A stretch of 64,000 nucleotides of DNA, taken from NCBI GenBank assembly GCA_038496675.1, contig CM076666.1, positions 13,613,259 to 13,677,258 on the forward strand. The letters are read 5' to 3'. Made by a program: the position numbers and the translations under genes. Within the stretch, counting starts at the first letter, position 1, and every line of letters starts with the position of its first letter. The notes under the pieces were generated by a model. That model was not told the DNA's origin. It worked only from the letters and a program-made list of their open reading frames with translations, and did no database searches. The stretch comes from Rachycentron canadum (taxonomy: Eukaryota; Chordata; Actinopteri; Carangiformes; Rachycentridae). This document shows positions 37,501 through 48,400 of the stretch, piece by piece.

Positions 37501-39808
37501 TGGAGAGTGGGCATATTCAGAGGTTTGAGGCTCCGCACCATGACACTGTGAGGAAGCCTCACAGAGTAAATATATCTTGGTTAGAAACTGGTCCCTTTTA
37601 TCGATTTCATTCCCCTCCCTGATCTGCGTGCTATGTTTTGAATTATATGCTCTCATTTCCTTCAGAGCTGACTGTGTTACCCAGCCTCTACTCATTTCTT
37701 TGCAACTCCCTTTTATGCTAATACTCTGCTTTACAGTGGCTTCTTTATTTGTTCCTGCTTTCTTTGATTATCCAATTAGTCAACTACCTCTTGGTTTGAA
37801 TCACTCAATCAGTAAGCCTAGCTTTTCACTCTCCTTTTATCTCACATATAACAGATTAAATCTTGCAGTAATTGCATGATTGTGGTCCAATATTGGGCTC
37901 TATTCCATTATTAGCAATTATACTGAAATGGAGCAACTATGTCGTCTTACATTATGTTCACAAACAACTAGCTAACTAACACTTTACTGCTTATACATTT
38001 TACTAAGTGGGCTGCATTTAAATGGAGCTTTTATTCAAGCAATTTACAATTTGCCTCTCATTCATGCACTGACACACATACACATGAAAGCAAGCTGCCA
38101 TGCAAGATGCTAAGAGTTTGGTTGAACATGTAGAGAAGAGAAGGCCTCCAGGGTTAGCTCCTCACTGCTGAGCCACAGCCAGGCCATTTTCATCAACAAA
38201 TCAACAAAAAAATACAGTTAACAAATCTGTAAAACATGATCTCAGCGTTGCCAACATTCTGTCCGATCACAGAGACCTGAATTAAATAAAGACAAATATA
38301 CAGCCTAAACTAAACACTAAATGAGCCTAAGCCTGGCTCAGAAAGCCATTCAGGCCAAGCTGCATAATTTGTTATTGTAACGGTTTGACAATCTAAAGCC
38401 ATGGTGTCTCTCAGAGACACATCTGACAAAGAAGTGAAGTATAGAGCAAAGCCAAATTCCCAAAAGGGATTCGTGAATTTGGACCATAAATTTCACAAGC
38501 CAAGCGTGTCAACCAACCATCAGAAATACTTGCACATATTCAATATATCCTGGCAATGCACCACGTATGCAAACAAGTTTTCAACTCTGATATTTCAAGC
38601 AGTTGTTAGTTCATATAAAAATAAACAACAGGCAATGCTATTTCCTCAAAGCAATTCAGTCTGAACACTTCCACCACTGAAGATTATTATGCTCCACCAC
38701 TCACAGTCTCCACACAATCGTTTCAACAAAACTGCACCCAGTGCCGCAAGGGTGCCAGAAAAGGGCAGTTGTATTGTTTTATATGTCATATTGTGGCCAC
38801 AATGCAAAAACATATGGAAAAGGTATAAGATAAGAGACAGGTATAATATATAGCAGGATGATGACCTACATAAAAAGATTTGACCCCTCATCATTTCAAA
38901 ATAACCAGTGCAGATGCCTGAGCCTTACCTGTAAAATCAGGTGTGCTCAATATGTCAGGACACACACAGCATCAAGCCACAGCACATGCAGAGTGAATAC
39001 TGATACTGATACTAAGACATCTTGATGGAACCAGAGCGACTTACCGTTTCCGGACATATCAATATTTCCGATGCCATTAGAGGAGAAAAAGAAAAAAATC
39101 ACCTCCCCCCAAAAAAATCCAAAAATGCCATAAAAAAATAATTATGCACCATTTCCGATGTTTTTTGAAAGTATGAAAGTTGTCCAGGTCGTTGATACAT
39201 ATACAGCAGTGATGTGCCGCCAGAGCGGAGTTGGGCCGAGGTCGAAAAACTCATTTCTGCTCATGGAGGAAGGTTCCTGAGTGAAATAGCCCGGAAGTAT
39301 TTAAGCGGCAGCCATGATGACAGCGGGCGCGCTTCTGTAAGCGATCATGAAAAAAGAGCCTCAGCAGAAACAACGGAGCACCTGCTGTTTGTGACACGGT
39401 CCTGAACGTATGGAAATCCCTGTCTAATTGTCTAAGCTGCAAATCCATAAATATTGATTCACTCTCTTTCAAATCTGCCAAGATTTATCGTCGACAATAT
39501 CATCACAACAAATTATTTTATGCAGAAGTATAGGTTCACTAAATCCCCTTCCATTTAGTAAAGCACAAAAAAAAAAAAAAATCATTTCTCCTGCTTAACA
39601 AAAATATTAAAATGTCAGAAGCGCCCATGTAATTAAAGTCCATATTTATGTATTTCGGAGTATAATATATTCTTGCATAGTTCATTACTTGTGTTTGTTA
39701 TTTCAAGGGTTCAACTGTCCCTGCTTATGTATTCCTGTCATGTTATCTTATTTCAGCGTTTCAATCATTTTTGTTTTTGTGGTTAGACGATAATAGAAAT
39801 TATATATA
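34521..39808. other. Non-coding tract, nothing recognised
   Basis: Holds an (ATGTA)n patch at 35596-35620, an A-rich patch at 36420-36485 and an (AAAT)n patch at 36690-36718. A 63-codon plus frame at 39214-39405 lies in a slightly GC-richer patch but matches nothing I know. Confidence 0.55.
36690..36718. repeat. (AAAT)n microsatellite
   Basis: Tetranucleotide repeat AAATAAATACATAAAT and so on, about seven units with one variant. Confidence 0.85.
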
Positions 39809-39868
39809 TTTAATTTCTATTATTTGAAATTGATTTATGAAATCAATTTCAAATAATATGAAATTAAA
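39809..39868. repeat. AT-rich long hairpin, near-perfect palindrome
   Basis: The left arm (39809-39836, 28 nt) is the reverse complement of the right arm (39840-39868, 29 nt) with only one extra base in the right arm. The loop is 3 nt (ATG). The innermost 18 pairs are perfect. A second, smaller hairpin (11-nt arms AATAGAAATTA/TAATTTCTATT, 8-nt loop) overlaps the left side at 39793-39822. It could be a snap-back remnant of a mobile element, a replication-slippage product or a folded RNA. It is far more AT-rich than usual microRNA precursors. Confidence 0.75.
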
Positions 39869-39879
39869 TTCTTCTTTCC

Positions 39880-40220
39880 GTGACCTCATGACGTTTTCCA
39901 TCGAGGTCAAGGAAAAAGTGGTTAGGAAAGGAGATTAGGTAGCGTTTTCGACCGCGGCCCAGGTGTGACATGGCAGCGTCACACGCATGCGTAGGCACGT
40001 GTTGAAACCAGACTTGCGCATTAAGCGTTAAGTGTCGGCAAAAGCAAGCAAACAAACAAATCATACTAATATATCGTCTCTGTATATCCGCTGTAAAGTT
40101 GACACGTTTGATGCAGAGTAGTGGTACACACCTGACGCGGCGCCTTTCAGGAACAGCTCAGCATCTACGTCGCCCGAGCAGTGGTCGAGACAGAGAGAGA
40201 GCAAAGAGGTAATTAGTCAA
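39880..40220. promoter_or_regulatory. CpG-rich patch, candidate promoter
   Basis: CG dinucleotides are frequent here (for example 39940-40030 and 40130-40190) compared with the AT-rich surroundings. It contains the palindrome ACGCATGCGT, like an NRF1 site, and an E-box CACGTG a few bases downstream. Both are typical of vertebrate CpG promoters. On the plus strand there is a donor-like AAAGAG|GTAATT at 40209, a second donor-like ATG|GTCAGT at 40346, and a well-formed internal exon further right (40872). I infer a plus-strand transcription start here. Confidence 0.4.
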
Positions 40221-40377
40221 TCAGCGGGTCGCAGTATGACTCTGAACCTATGTTTGGCTGTTAGTGCTGCAACTCCAACTCCAGCCACATCTCCTCATGA
40301 GTGAAGTTCTGGAGGCTGGAAAAAGCAGGATATTACTCTGTCATGGTCAGTTAATGGTAAATATTTTTGATAGAAGT

Positions 40378-40379
<2 letters not shown>

Positions 40380-40412
<33 letters not shown>
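40380..40412. repeat. (TA)n microsatellite at gap edge
   Basis: Pure TA array running into the gap. Confidence 0.95.
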
Positions 40413-40805
40413 NNNNNNNNNNNNNNNNNNNNNNNNNNNNNNNNNNNNNNNNNNNNNNNNNNNNNNNNNNNNNNNNNNNNNNNNNNNNNNNNNNNNNNNN
40501 NNNNNNNNNNNNNNNNNNNNNNNNNNNNNNNNNNNNNNNNNNNNNNNNNNNNNNNNNNNNNNNNNNNNNNNNNNNNNNNNNNNNNNNNNNNNNNNNNNNN
40601 NNNNNNNNNNNNNNNNNNNNNNNNNNNNNNNNNNNNNNNNNNNNNNNNNNNNNNNNNNNNNNNNNNNNNNNNNNNNNNNNNNNNNNNNNNNNNNNNNNNN
40701 NNNNNNNNNNNNNNNNNNNNNNNNNNNNNNNNNNNNNNNNNNNNNNNNNNNNNNNNNNNNNNNNNNNNNNNNNNNNNNNNNNNNNNNNNNNNNNNNNNNN
40801 NNNNN
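40413..40805. other. Assembly gap (393 N)
   Basis: Undetermined bases. The left edge is a (TA)n array. The right edge (from 40806) looks like ordinary genomic DNA with no adaptor. Confidence 1.
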
Positions 40806-40871
40806 ATTTGATATGCTTACCCTCAATTAAAAAAAAAATCTTAATACTTTTCAAACCTAATACTTTTTCAG

Positions 40872-40996
40872 CCGGGAAAGAGAGCAGTGAAGATGTCCAG
40901 GCAGAGAGCAGAGGGCGGAGGAGACCTTCCGCACAGGAGAACACAGGACAGGCCCTGAATTCAAGAGAGATTTGCAGCTGCTACTGTCATGAAAAG
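40872..40996 (+). CDS. Candidate internal exon of an unknown plus-strand gene
   Basis: A pyrimidine-rich acceptor, AATACTTTTTCAG at 40859-40871, and a strong donor, GAAAAG|GTATGT at 40996/40997, bracket 125 bases that are markedly more GC-rich than their flanks. One frame is open throughout: GKESSEDVQAESRGRRRPSA, then a stretch ending EICSCYCHEK. I do not recognise the protein. Upstream, an ATG at 40297 opens 16 codons (MSEVLEAGKSRILLCH) plus one base to a donor-like ATG|GTCAGT at 40346. That phase fits the exon start, giving a joint 57-codon frame from the ATG. The other two frames are interrupted. It could instead be an exon of a long non-coding RNA driven by the CpG patch at 39880-40220. 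The gap lies inside the inferred intron. Confidence 0.3.
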
Positions 40997-42952
40997 GTAT
41001 GTTTCAGTCATCATAACTTTGATGCCGGTGCAGTAAACAGCTGAATCCCACACTGAGCTGGGCACGTCTCTGCTTGGCCATCTTTAAAAATCACCGCACG
41101 CAACCGGTGTACAGCCATTGTTTAAACTTCCAGCAGAAACTGCTAAGAGCTAAGGCAACATGGACAACCTGTAAACAAAAACAGGCCTCAGGTTTAACCC
41201 GCAGCCAGCTTCCTGTTTCGATCCTCACAAGATGGGAAGGCAAAGCTAAAATCTTATTTATTTATGTATGTATTGCATGGAAGAACTATGCAGCAGAAAT
41301 TGACAACTGTATTGCTCTCGTATCCAGAAACTACTGATATTTGCCTCTCCATTCACATCTTCTGTGTCTTTTGACACAGTGAATATGCTACCAAGCTGTA
41401 ACTGAAGGAATTGGAAAAACCAATCATCTGCGTTGTCATGATTGACTTGGGCCTATCAGGTAATTTTGAACACGTGTAACAAGTCATTAACCAGAAAGCA
41501 CAGCAGCCGTATATTTCATTTAACTGCATTGTGTCTTATTTGCATTTTAGAATTTGATGTGCATATAACACAGCCACAATCCAAAAGCTGGATTTAAGGG
41601 AAACAGGCACCCCATTGTCTAGAACTGTGCTTTATTTAATTCCAAAGGTGAAGTGAGAACTTGTGGTAATGACTTCTTCCCCATATAGAATAGCCTTGGG
41701 ACCTCTCAACATTGATGCTACCTTGATAATGACACCTTTGGAAAATAAATGGCTTCCAGTACTTCCAAAGTGACTGCTTTAATGTCAGTAATATTGTCTC
41801 TTTTCTCAGTTTAGTTGAGAGGAATTGTCACGATAAAGGCTATATGGCTGCGACTATCAGAATTATTTCCATTATCAATTATCTATTAACCTTTTCAGGA
41901 TATTTTGAGTAATATTAGTCCGGGAACTGGGCCCTGACTGTGGTAGAGCTAATCTGAAGGCCAGTGGTTCTCCGATGTGCCCTCAGTGTATGTTTGTGTG
42001 AGATAAAGATGTACTGTGCATATACTAATCACTATATATGTGTGACTGTGACTTATAGTGTGACTTTCCATTTACAATTTAAGTGAGAGTGTTTAGTATT
42101 TTAACACAAGGCAATACAACTGAATATTTAACAATACCACAAACAGCAGTGTCCACATGTACCATAGTGTTGATCTACAATAATAGATCATAGACATTCT
42201 TAGCTAACTTATCTTAATATAAGGTAATATTATAGCTTAATGTTCGCCATAATAAGGGGTGTATCTAGTAAACAGCCAACTCTATTTACTAAATTAAAAG
42301 AAAATAGTTATTTTATGTTTGTAAGACATGAAATCTACTGTCATGTTGTAAGATTATTATTGTACGGTTTTACAATTTCCTTTACAATTTGGCCTGTAAA
42401 AATACAGATAATATAAATGTGCTTATTATGAGATGGAGCTTCCCGGGATAACATGCTTGCCGAACTTATCCAGTCATAGCAGACAAGAGAAATTAATGGA
42501 ATTTTTATGCAAAAGAGCGATGAAAGATATCTTTTCAGAGACATACACAAAGGGTATTAAATGATAAGAGGTCAGATACTGAAGCCAAATATTATATCCA
42601 GCAAAGCTCTCCAAGGAGGCAGTCTGTGATCTGAGCTCCACTCCCAGTTGATGCTAAATGACACTTGAGAACCAATACTGTGGTGGTGAACCATGACGAA
42701 AGGTGCCCAATGTAACAGTTGCCATAACAAAACATTGGCAACTGGCAACATATTACTGGCAACATATACTTTCTGAAACAGATGTGTAAAGAGTCCTAGT
42801 TTGATTTAATGCAATGCATGACAGATACATTCCTTGATAAAGACAGTGACAATATCATTGCAAAGATATAATGAATGTTCAGGTCATGGACATAGTTCAT
42901 AAACATATCAAAAGAATAGAGAAAGTCTCTGTTTAGAATTTAAAAAATAAAC
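40997..42952. other. Non-coding tract, nothing recognised
   Basis: AT-rich DNA without a recognised exon or repeat family. I found no further exon that clearly continues the candidate at 40872. Confidence 0.5.
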
Positions 42953-43892
42953 GTAAAGTGCATTCAAAATGTTTTTTCACATTTATTTAGTTTATATAAT
43001 GACAACATGAAACCTTATTAGTATTATTAAAAAGGAAAACCTGAAATATGACATTGATTATTCAGGCACTTTGCTATTGCACTTCAAATTTAACTCAAGT
43101 GCCTCATATTTCTATTTCTTTTTGGACATCTTCGCAATGTTTCTACACCTTGATTGGAGTCCATCTGTGCTAAACTCAGATGATAAGACATGATTTGGAA
43201 AGGCATACACAGCTGTCTATATAAGGTCTCACAGCTGACCAAACTGAGTAATCAGGGTAGAAGGGCTTTGGTAATAACCTGGTTGGTAAGAACCCAACAG
43301 TCACTCTGGCTGAGTTTCAGAGATCCTGTGAGGAGATGGGAGGAACTTCCAGAAGGACAGCCATCACTGCATTACTCCACTGATCTGGGCTTTGTGGCAG
43401 AGTGGCCAGACGGATGCCTCTCCTCAGTGAGTTTGCAAAAGACTCCCAGACTATGAGAAACAAGATTCTCTGGTCTGAGGAAATCAAGATTAAACTAGTT
43501 GGCCTCAATTTGGCTTAAAACCGGTTGTCCCTTTGGAAGTTTCTCCAATCTCATACTGGATCTCTGGAGCTGAGCCAGAATGACCATCGGGTTTTTGGTC
43601 ACCTCTCTTACCAAGGCCCTTATCCCCCTGCTGCTCAGTTTGGCCTGAAGCCCAGCTCCAGGAAGAGTGAAACTTCTTCTATTTAAGAATTATGGAGGCC
43701 ACTGTGCTCTTGGGATCCTTCAGTGCAGAAATTTGTAAAAAGAAAAAAAAAAAAATTCAGTCTTCTGTCTCTGGTCTTATGGGCTATTGACTGTAGATTG
43801 ATGAGAGAAAAAAATATTTTAGCATGAGGCTGCAAAATAACAAAGTGTGAAAAAAAATTAAAGGGGTCTGAACACTTGGAATGCACTGTATA
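42953..43892. mobile_element. Tc1/mariner fold-back element, non-autonomous
   Basis: The right end (GGGGTCTGAACACTTGGAAT, then GCACTGTATATA, 43863-43892) and the left end (GTGCATTC ... TTCACATTTATTTAG) are recognisable Tc1-type terminal sequences of teleosts. Inside is a plus-strand block with the leader 'CTACACCTTGATTGGAGTCC', 'GATTTGGAAAGGCATACACA' and 'TCTATATAAGGTCTCACAGC', then transposase-derived DNA to about 43512. The next 220 bases are transposase-derived DNA in the opposite orientation. Thus 43239-43362 and 43523-43643 are the same segment inverted. No intact transposase remains: the best frame (43190-43456) keeps only fragments such as KLSNQGRRALV. Such fold-back copies can only move with a transposase from elsewhere. 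Confidence 0.85.
43239..43643. repeat. Inverted duplication inside the Tc1 element
   Basis: Segment 43239-43362 (starting CCAAACTGAG) reappears as its reverse complement at 43523-43643 with scattered mismatches and small indels. The 160-base spacer between them is also transposase-derived (TGGCCAGACGGATGCCTCTC, GAGAAACAAGATTCTCTGGT). RNA or single-stranded DNA from here would fold into a long stem. Confidence 0.8.
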
Positions 43893-45177
43893 TAGTCAGG
43901 AGTGATGGTAAAGGTCAGCTGTGGCAGCGATTCAATTACTCAGCAGGAAAACCTATAAGGTGGAACCAATGTACAGTATGTGACTGCACTGCTCGCTGTA
44001 GTACGGCATGATCTAACTTGAGTTGAGCAAGAGCTTCAAATTTAAACAAAAAAAAAAAAAAAAATTCAGTTTTTCCTTCCAGTTCCCACTTCAGAGAGAA
44101 TTTTGTGTCTAGCATCTCAGCTTACCTCAGGGATTACAGTAGTGTGCAGTCAAAGTAAACAAGTGAACTGTAGCATCTTAGATCCCATGCAGACAGACAG
44201 ATATTGCAGACAGGAAGAAACGGAGAAAGGTAGGTAGGTAGCAAGACAGACAGACAGATGGATAGATAGATAGTACATATGAAAGCCCAGTAGATATCTC
44301 CGCAGCCAGTTATGTTGTCATAACATTGATTAATACTGGAGTTTATGTGACAAAGTAAGCATCTAAAACAAATGATAAAAGTCTCATATAAATCTGTATG
44401 AAAACAGCTGCCCGACACTGTCATGCTTACAATTTTATATCTAAAACTTAACACAAAGTAAAGAAATGTTGAGGGGTAAATACGGAGCTGTATGTAGGAC
44501 ACAGTCAGCAGATAGGAAAAAATAACAGATAATCGCCTTGCAAAAGAGACTGAGTAGACACATTTATCTCAAGTTTGTAAATAAAAGTAGTGGCTGAAAT
44601 GAAATAAGCAGAAAGGCTGTAGACGTTTGTGTACGGCAGTGACAAAAACTATATTTCCAATTCTCAATTCTGATCAGTCTTTAATGTGGCAAATAAAGTG
44701 AGAGTAGTTTCTTGAGAAACGTTCAAGGCCTTTGTCAATAAATCATCACTCTACCTAGAAGTCGTGATCGGCATTGTCACGTCTCACCAGTATGCCCTGA
44801 TGTTATCACTCACCACTGCTTGAGGACAATGCACAACAGTGCAGATTAGCAGAGTTAGAAAAAAAAAAATTCCAATTAATCAGGAGTTTAGTGGGAAAGA
44901 GTTTCAATTTAATCTCCCAAAGGAGGAGGCTTCATGTACCTCATTGAAGCATGTCAGAGTTCAGGGTTTTAAGGGATTGTGGCACAGGCTTACCGCGTCT
45001 GGACAGGGACAGTTATTGAGTGCACTCGTCCTTGGGGTCGGACAAGGGCTTACGTGCTAGTGATGAGAGTGACAATGGCAGTTGTCCCTGATTGTGTCCT
45101 ATAGAGTTTGGTTTTGCAAAGGAAATTAAAGGAACCAAAGTGAGGGAAGGAAGAGCATGGAAAAACAGGATTCAACT
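43893..45177. other. Non-coding tract, nothing recognised
   Basis: Holds an A run (44049-44064) and a compound tetranucleotide patch (44229-44273). No exon recognised. Confidence 0.55.
44229..44273. repeat. Compound tetranucleotide repeat (TAGG)n-(ACAG)n-(ATAG)n
   Basis: Three short tetranucleotide arrays follow one another with a brief interruption (CAAG). The 122-codon minus frame across it is not a gene. Confidence 0.85.
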
Positions 45178-45430
45178 AATGCTGAAACGATTAGCGGTTA
45201 TTGAATTCAGTTAGCATTCAAAGGGATTAGTCAATTAATCAGATAGCCACTGGACAGAAAATGAATGGGGGGAAAAAATTGGATGGATTAATTAATCATT
45301 TAACTCATTTGCTCAAGCAAAAATGCCAAACAGGTGCTCAGCTTTCACATGTCCTCAGGTGTGAGGCTTGGCTGCTTGTCTCTGTTTCATATTGCTGCTG
45401 GTCGAATGTCTTATTTTGTTTTCGCTCTGC
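45178..45430. mobile_element. Percomorph dispersed repeat, class uncertain
   Basis: The sequence TGCTGAAACGATTAGCGGTT, a GATTAGTCAATTAATCAGAT block, ACAGAAAATGAATGG, then GCTCAAGCAAAAATGCCAAA and a CTGCTTGTCTCTGTTTCATA block follows, in order, a dispersed repeat that I know from many percomorph fish genomes. No coding capacity is visible. I cannot assign it firmly to SINE or DNA-transposon derivative. Confidence 0.7.
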
Positions 45431-48400
45431 TCTTTGGGCAAAAGAAGAGTGACATGTTGTTTTTATTATTCTGTCCTTGTTAAGTTGAGAGTCATGTGAA
45501 CATTCTTGACACTAAGTCCAATGTCCTCTCACTTCCTTCTTCGGGTGGTTTGTGCTCAGTGGTGTCAAGGCTCAGGCCAAACGCCTCTGCCAGCAAAAGG
45601 GTGGCTTCCTCCCAACTCACTGCCATGAGAGCGAGATGTTGCCACACATGAGGAATTTAAGCATCTCGCGCTCTTGTTTAACAGTAAGACTGATCAATTA
45701 ATAGACCTTATTCTTCATATTACAGTTGGCAACTGCTTGGCCGCGGCCCTCGTTGTGTTGATGAAAATACAGCAAATACATACTCATATTTGCATCTTTT
45801 CCTCATTATGTGTTTCCACTGCCTTATCCACTTTTGCTCTGTGACTGTAAAGGACACGGCTCTGAATGTTTCTTGCCTGTGTTATCAAAATTCTGCTCGT
45901 GTCAGTTCCAACAGGTGAATTAATTCAGGGGGTGATGAAAGGGCACTCTCCATATGTTCGCTTGTAAAAGCAAATGTAACCAAATATGGTTCAGATTACA
46001 CACCTGCTGTTGATCGCCGCAAATCAAAATGTGACATCAGGCACAGTCAGATATAACAGGACTGCCTTTTGCACTTTTTGTTTTTGCTTATGACCTGCCT
46101 GTACTCTTTCTATGAAACTAAAATTAAAAATAGAGACCCTGTGCGTGGTGAAAAAAATTCACTGTGATGCCATTTTGCCAGCCACAGATAAAAATCATTC
46201 ATCACGGTGCAGAGTGGGACAAATATCCTGTTCTTGCTGAGGTCACCCATCAACCTAAATAGGTCAGGTCCTCTCTCCTCTAACTTGCTTCTTGTCCCAT
46301 AATCTCCATTCGCTGGAACTCTGTGCTGACCCCTCAGGCTCAGTTGCTGTGTAAAGTCCATGCTCCCCCGAACACACAAACTTTGAGTTGATCGCTCAAG
46401 TTCGAAAGATCCGCAATCAGAATTCCTCTTTGGAATTGAGTGCAATTCTGTGTTTCACTTCATTGCCCATCTCCTCTTGTCCTTTTCCTTCAGTCTCTTT
46501 CTTTCACTAGAGAACTGAGGCCGGGAACTTTGACTTAGTTATTTCTAACTTAGTTGCACGCACAAAATTACTCATCAGTAAAAGTAATTGAACCAAACTG
46601 TGTATTTCCTCCACCATGATGGCAACTCTGGCCAAAAGTTTTAATTAAAACTTTAATTAATATTAATAATTAATATCTTTTTAAATTTTCTTTTTATATT
46701 CTTTTTATATATATTTGTTAACTAGGCAGTCAAAGGATAAATGTCTCTTGTCTCAAATGTCGCACCATCCAAACATTCATCTACTATACCAAGTGGAGGC
46801 TCGAGAAGGTCTGAACTTATCTCATGACGTATCGGACAGGCCTGGACGTGTCACCAGTCTAAAACGGGCCCGACACACATACACAGGCAAAAGCATTCAC
46901 GCTGGTTTACATCAAGGATGTCTTTGTTGCTCAAACTGGTCAAGCTCATATACACATTACTTGTGGCAGAGCCTTGACCGGAGGCATGGGTGTGGAAATC
47001 CTATCAGTATGAATTAATGTGCACACATGAACATACGTTTTTCTCTCCGTATAATTTCTCTGCCCGTTTGTGTTCGAAAACCTTTAGGGGGCTCCTCCCG
47101 GGGACTCTGCGTTATCAGGTATGGGATTTTTTTTTTTTTGCTGGCTCTGCAGAAGGCACACAGTCATGATTGAGTGGTTTTCCTTGGATCAATACTCGTG
47201 GACTATGCGGTATCAAGGACAACAACAGATTCCTAGATCCCTGCCATCCTTATCCAAGACCTGCATGAAGCCTTTTATTGTGAAGACAGGGTCCTGTGGT
47301 TAAACGACAGACACGATGCAGAGTCACGATTAAGCACTAACACCCAGAGAGTCGAGGCAACAGTGGTAAAACAAGTTCTCATTAGTCACCCATTCCCTAT
47401 TCCGCTATCTTGCCTGGAGCTACTCTCACTGCACATGCTTCGAATATATTCGCACCTCACATACACACCCATGCAGATGCTCTAACACATTCAAATTCTA
47501 ATTCAGAAATATATTTGAATTATTTTTGATTTGATTTTAATGGCATTTTTTATGAGACTACTGGACATCTCCTGAATAATTACACAGAGCCGTATCATAT
47601 TAATACTTATTTGTAATCTGCTTTGGTGTAGCTTATCTTCCTGACTAGCTAACCAGCTGGTTGGGATGGATTTTATGCAAGCAGCGTGGGAGGTTTACAC
47701 ATTATCAAACTGCCTTCGTGGCCTGCATTTCATCTGCTTGCTTGTTTATCTGTTTATCCCTTGCCATTACTGTAATTAGGCCTTTGTACTGGAAGTCACA
47801 GCAGTCGTAACAAGAGCTCAGAACAGCATGTGAAGACAGAATGATGGTAAATAGGACAAAAGCAAAATGGACTATGTGTACAGCGCACTCTCTGAAGAGA
47901 AATAAGTCAGGGCCCTGGCAGCAGTGAATGCTGTAATTGCTCCCTTCAAAGAGCCCCTGCCTTGCCAGGACACAATGGAATGACCTTTTTGTGATTGCAA
48001 ACCTCTATTAGTGGTGAACCACAGTGGTCAAAGCCGTGGCCTTCTCCATACGGTCCCATGCTGTTGTCATTCTAATTATGTAATTCAAGTGCTTTCACAG
48101 CATCACTATTCTCTCGTTTATTTTAAGGGGCAGAAATCTATGTTATTTCAATTGGAACAGCACACTTGTTTCTTGCCGCTCATGCTGTGTCCCTGTTTTT
48201 GGCACAGAAGAAAACACTCCCCGGCCATCAGCTCAGATATTCACCATCTGGCTTTTCTTTGAAAGAGTGGCAGTTTTCGACACGGTTGTTTGAATTACTA
48301 ATTTGCTGTGGAAGTCCTTCTGTGACGTAAGGGTCCACAGGAAATGTATTTTTCATGCAAAACCGCAGCACTTACTATGTGAATGTTTGCCATGTTTGGG

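Noticed and set aside
39214..39405. 63-codon frame in a GC-richer patch as a first exon
   Set aside because: No clear donor follows it and the peptide is unknown. The patch is short and lacks the CpG density seen at 39880-40220.
40264..41044. Frames of 148-225 codons around the third gap
   Set aside because: Mostly undetermined bases plus Tyr-Ile repeats from the (TA)n array. Only the 40872-40996 exon inside is worth keeping.
44134..44502. 122-codon minus frame with Leu/Ser-rich end
   Set aside because: Its C-terminal half is the translation of a tetranucleotide repeat.
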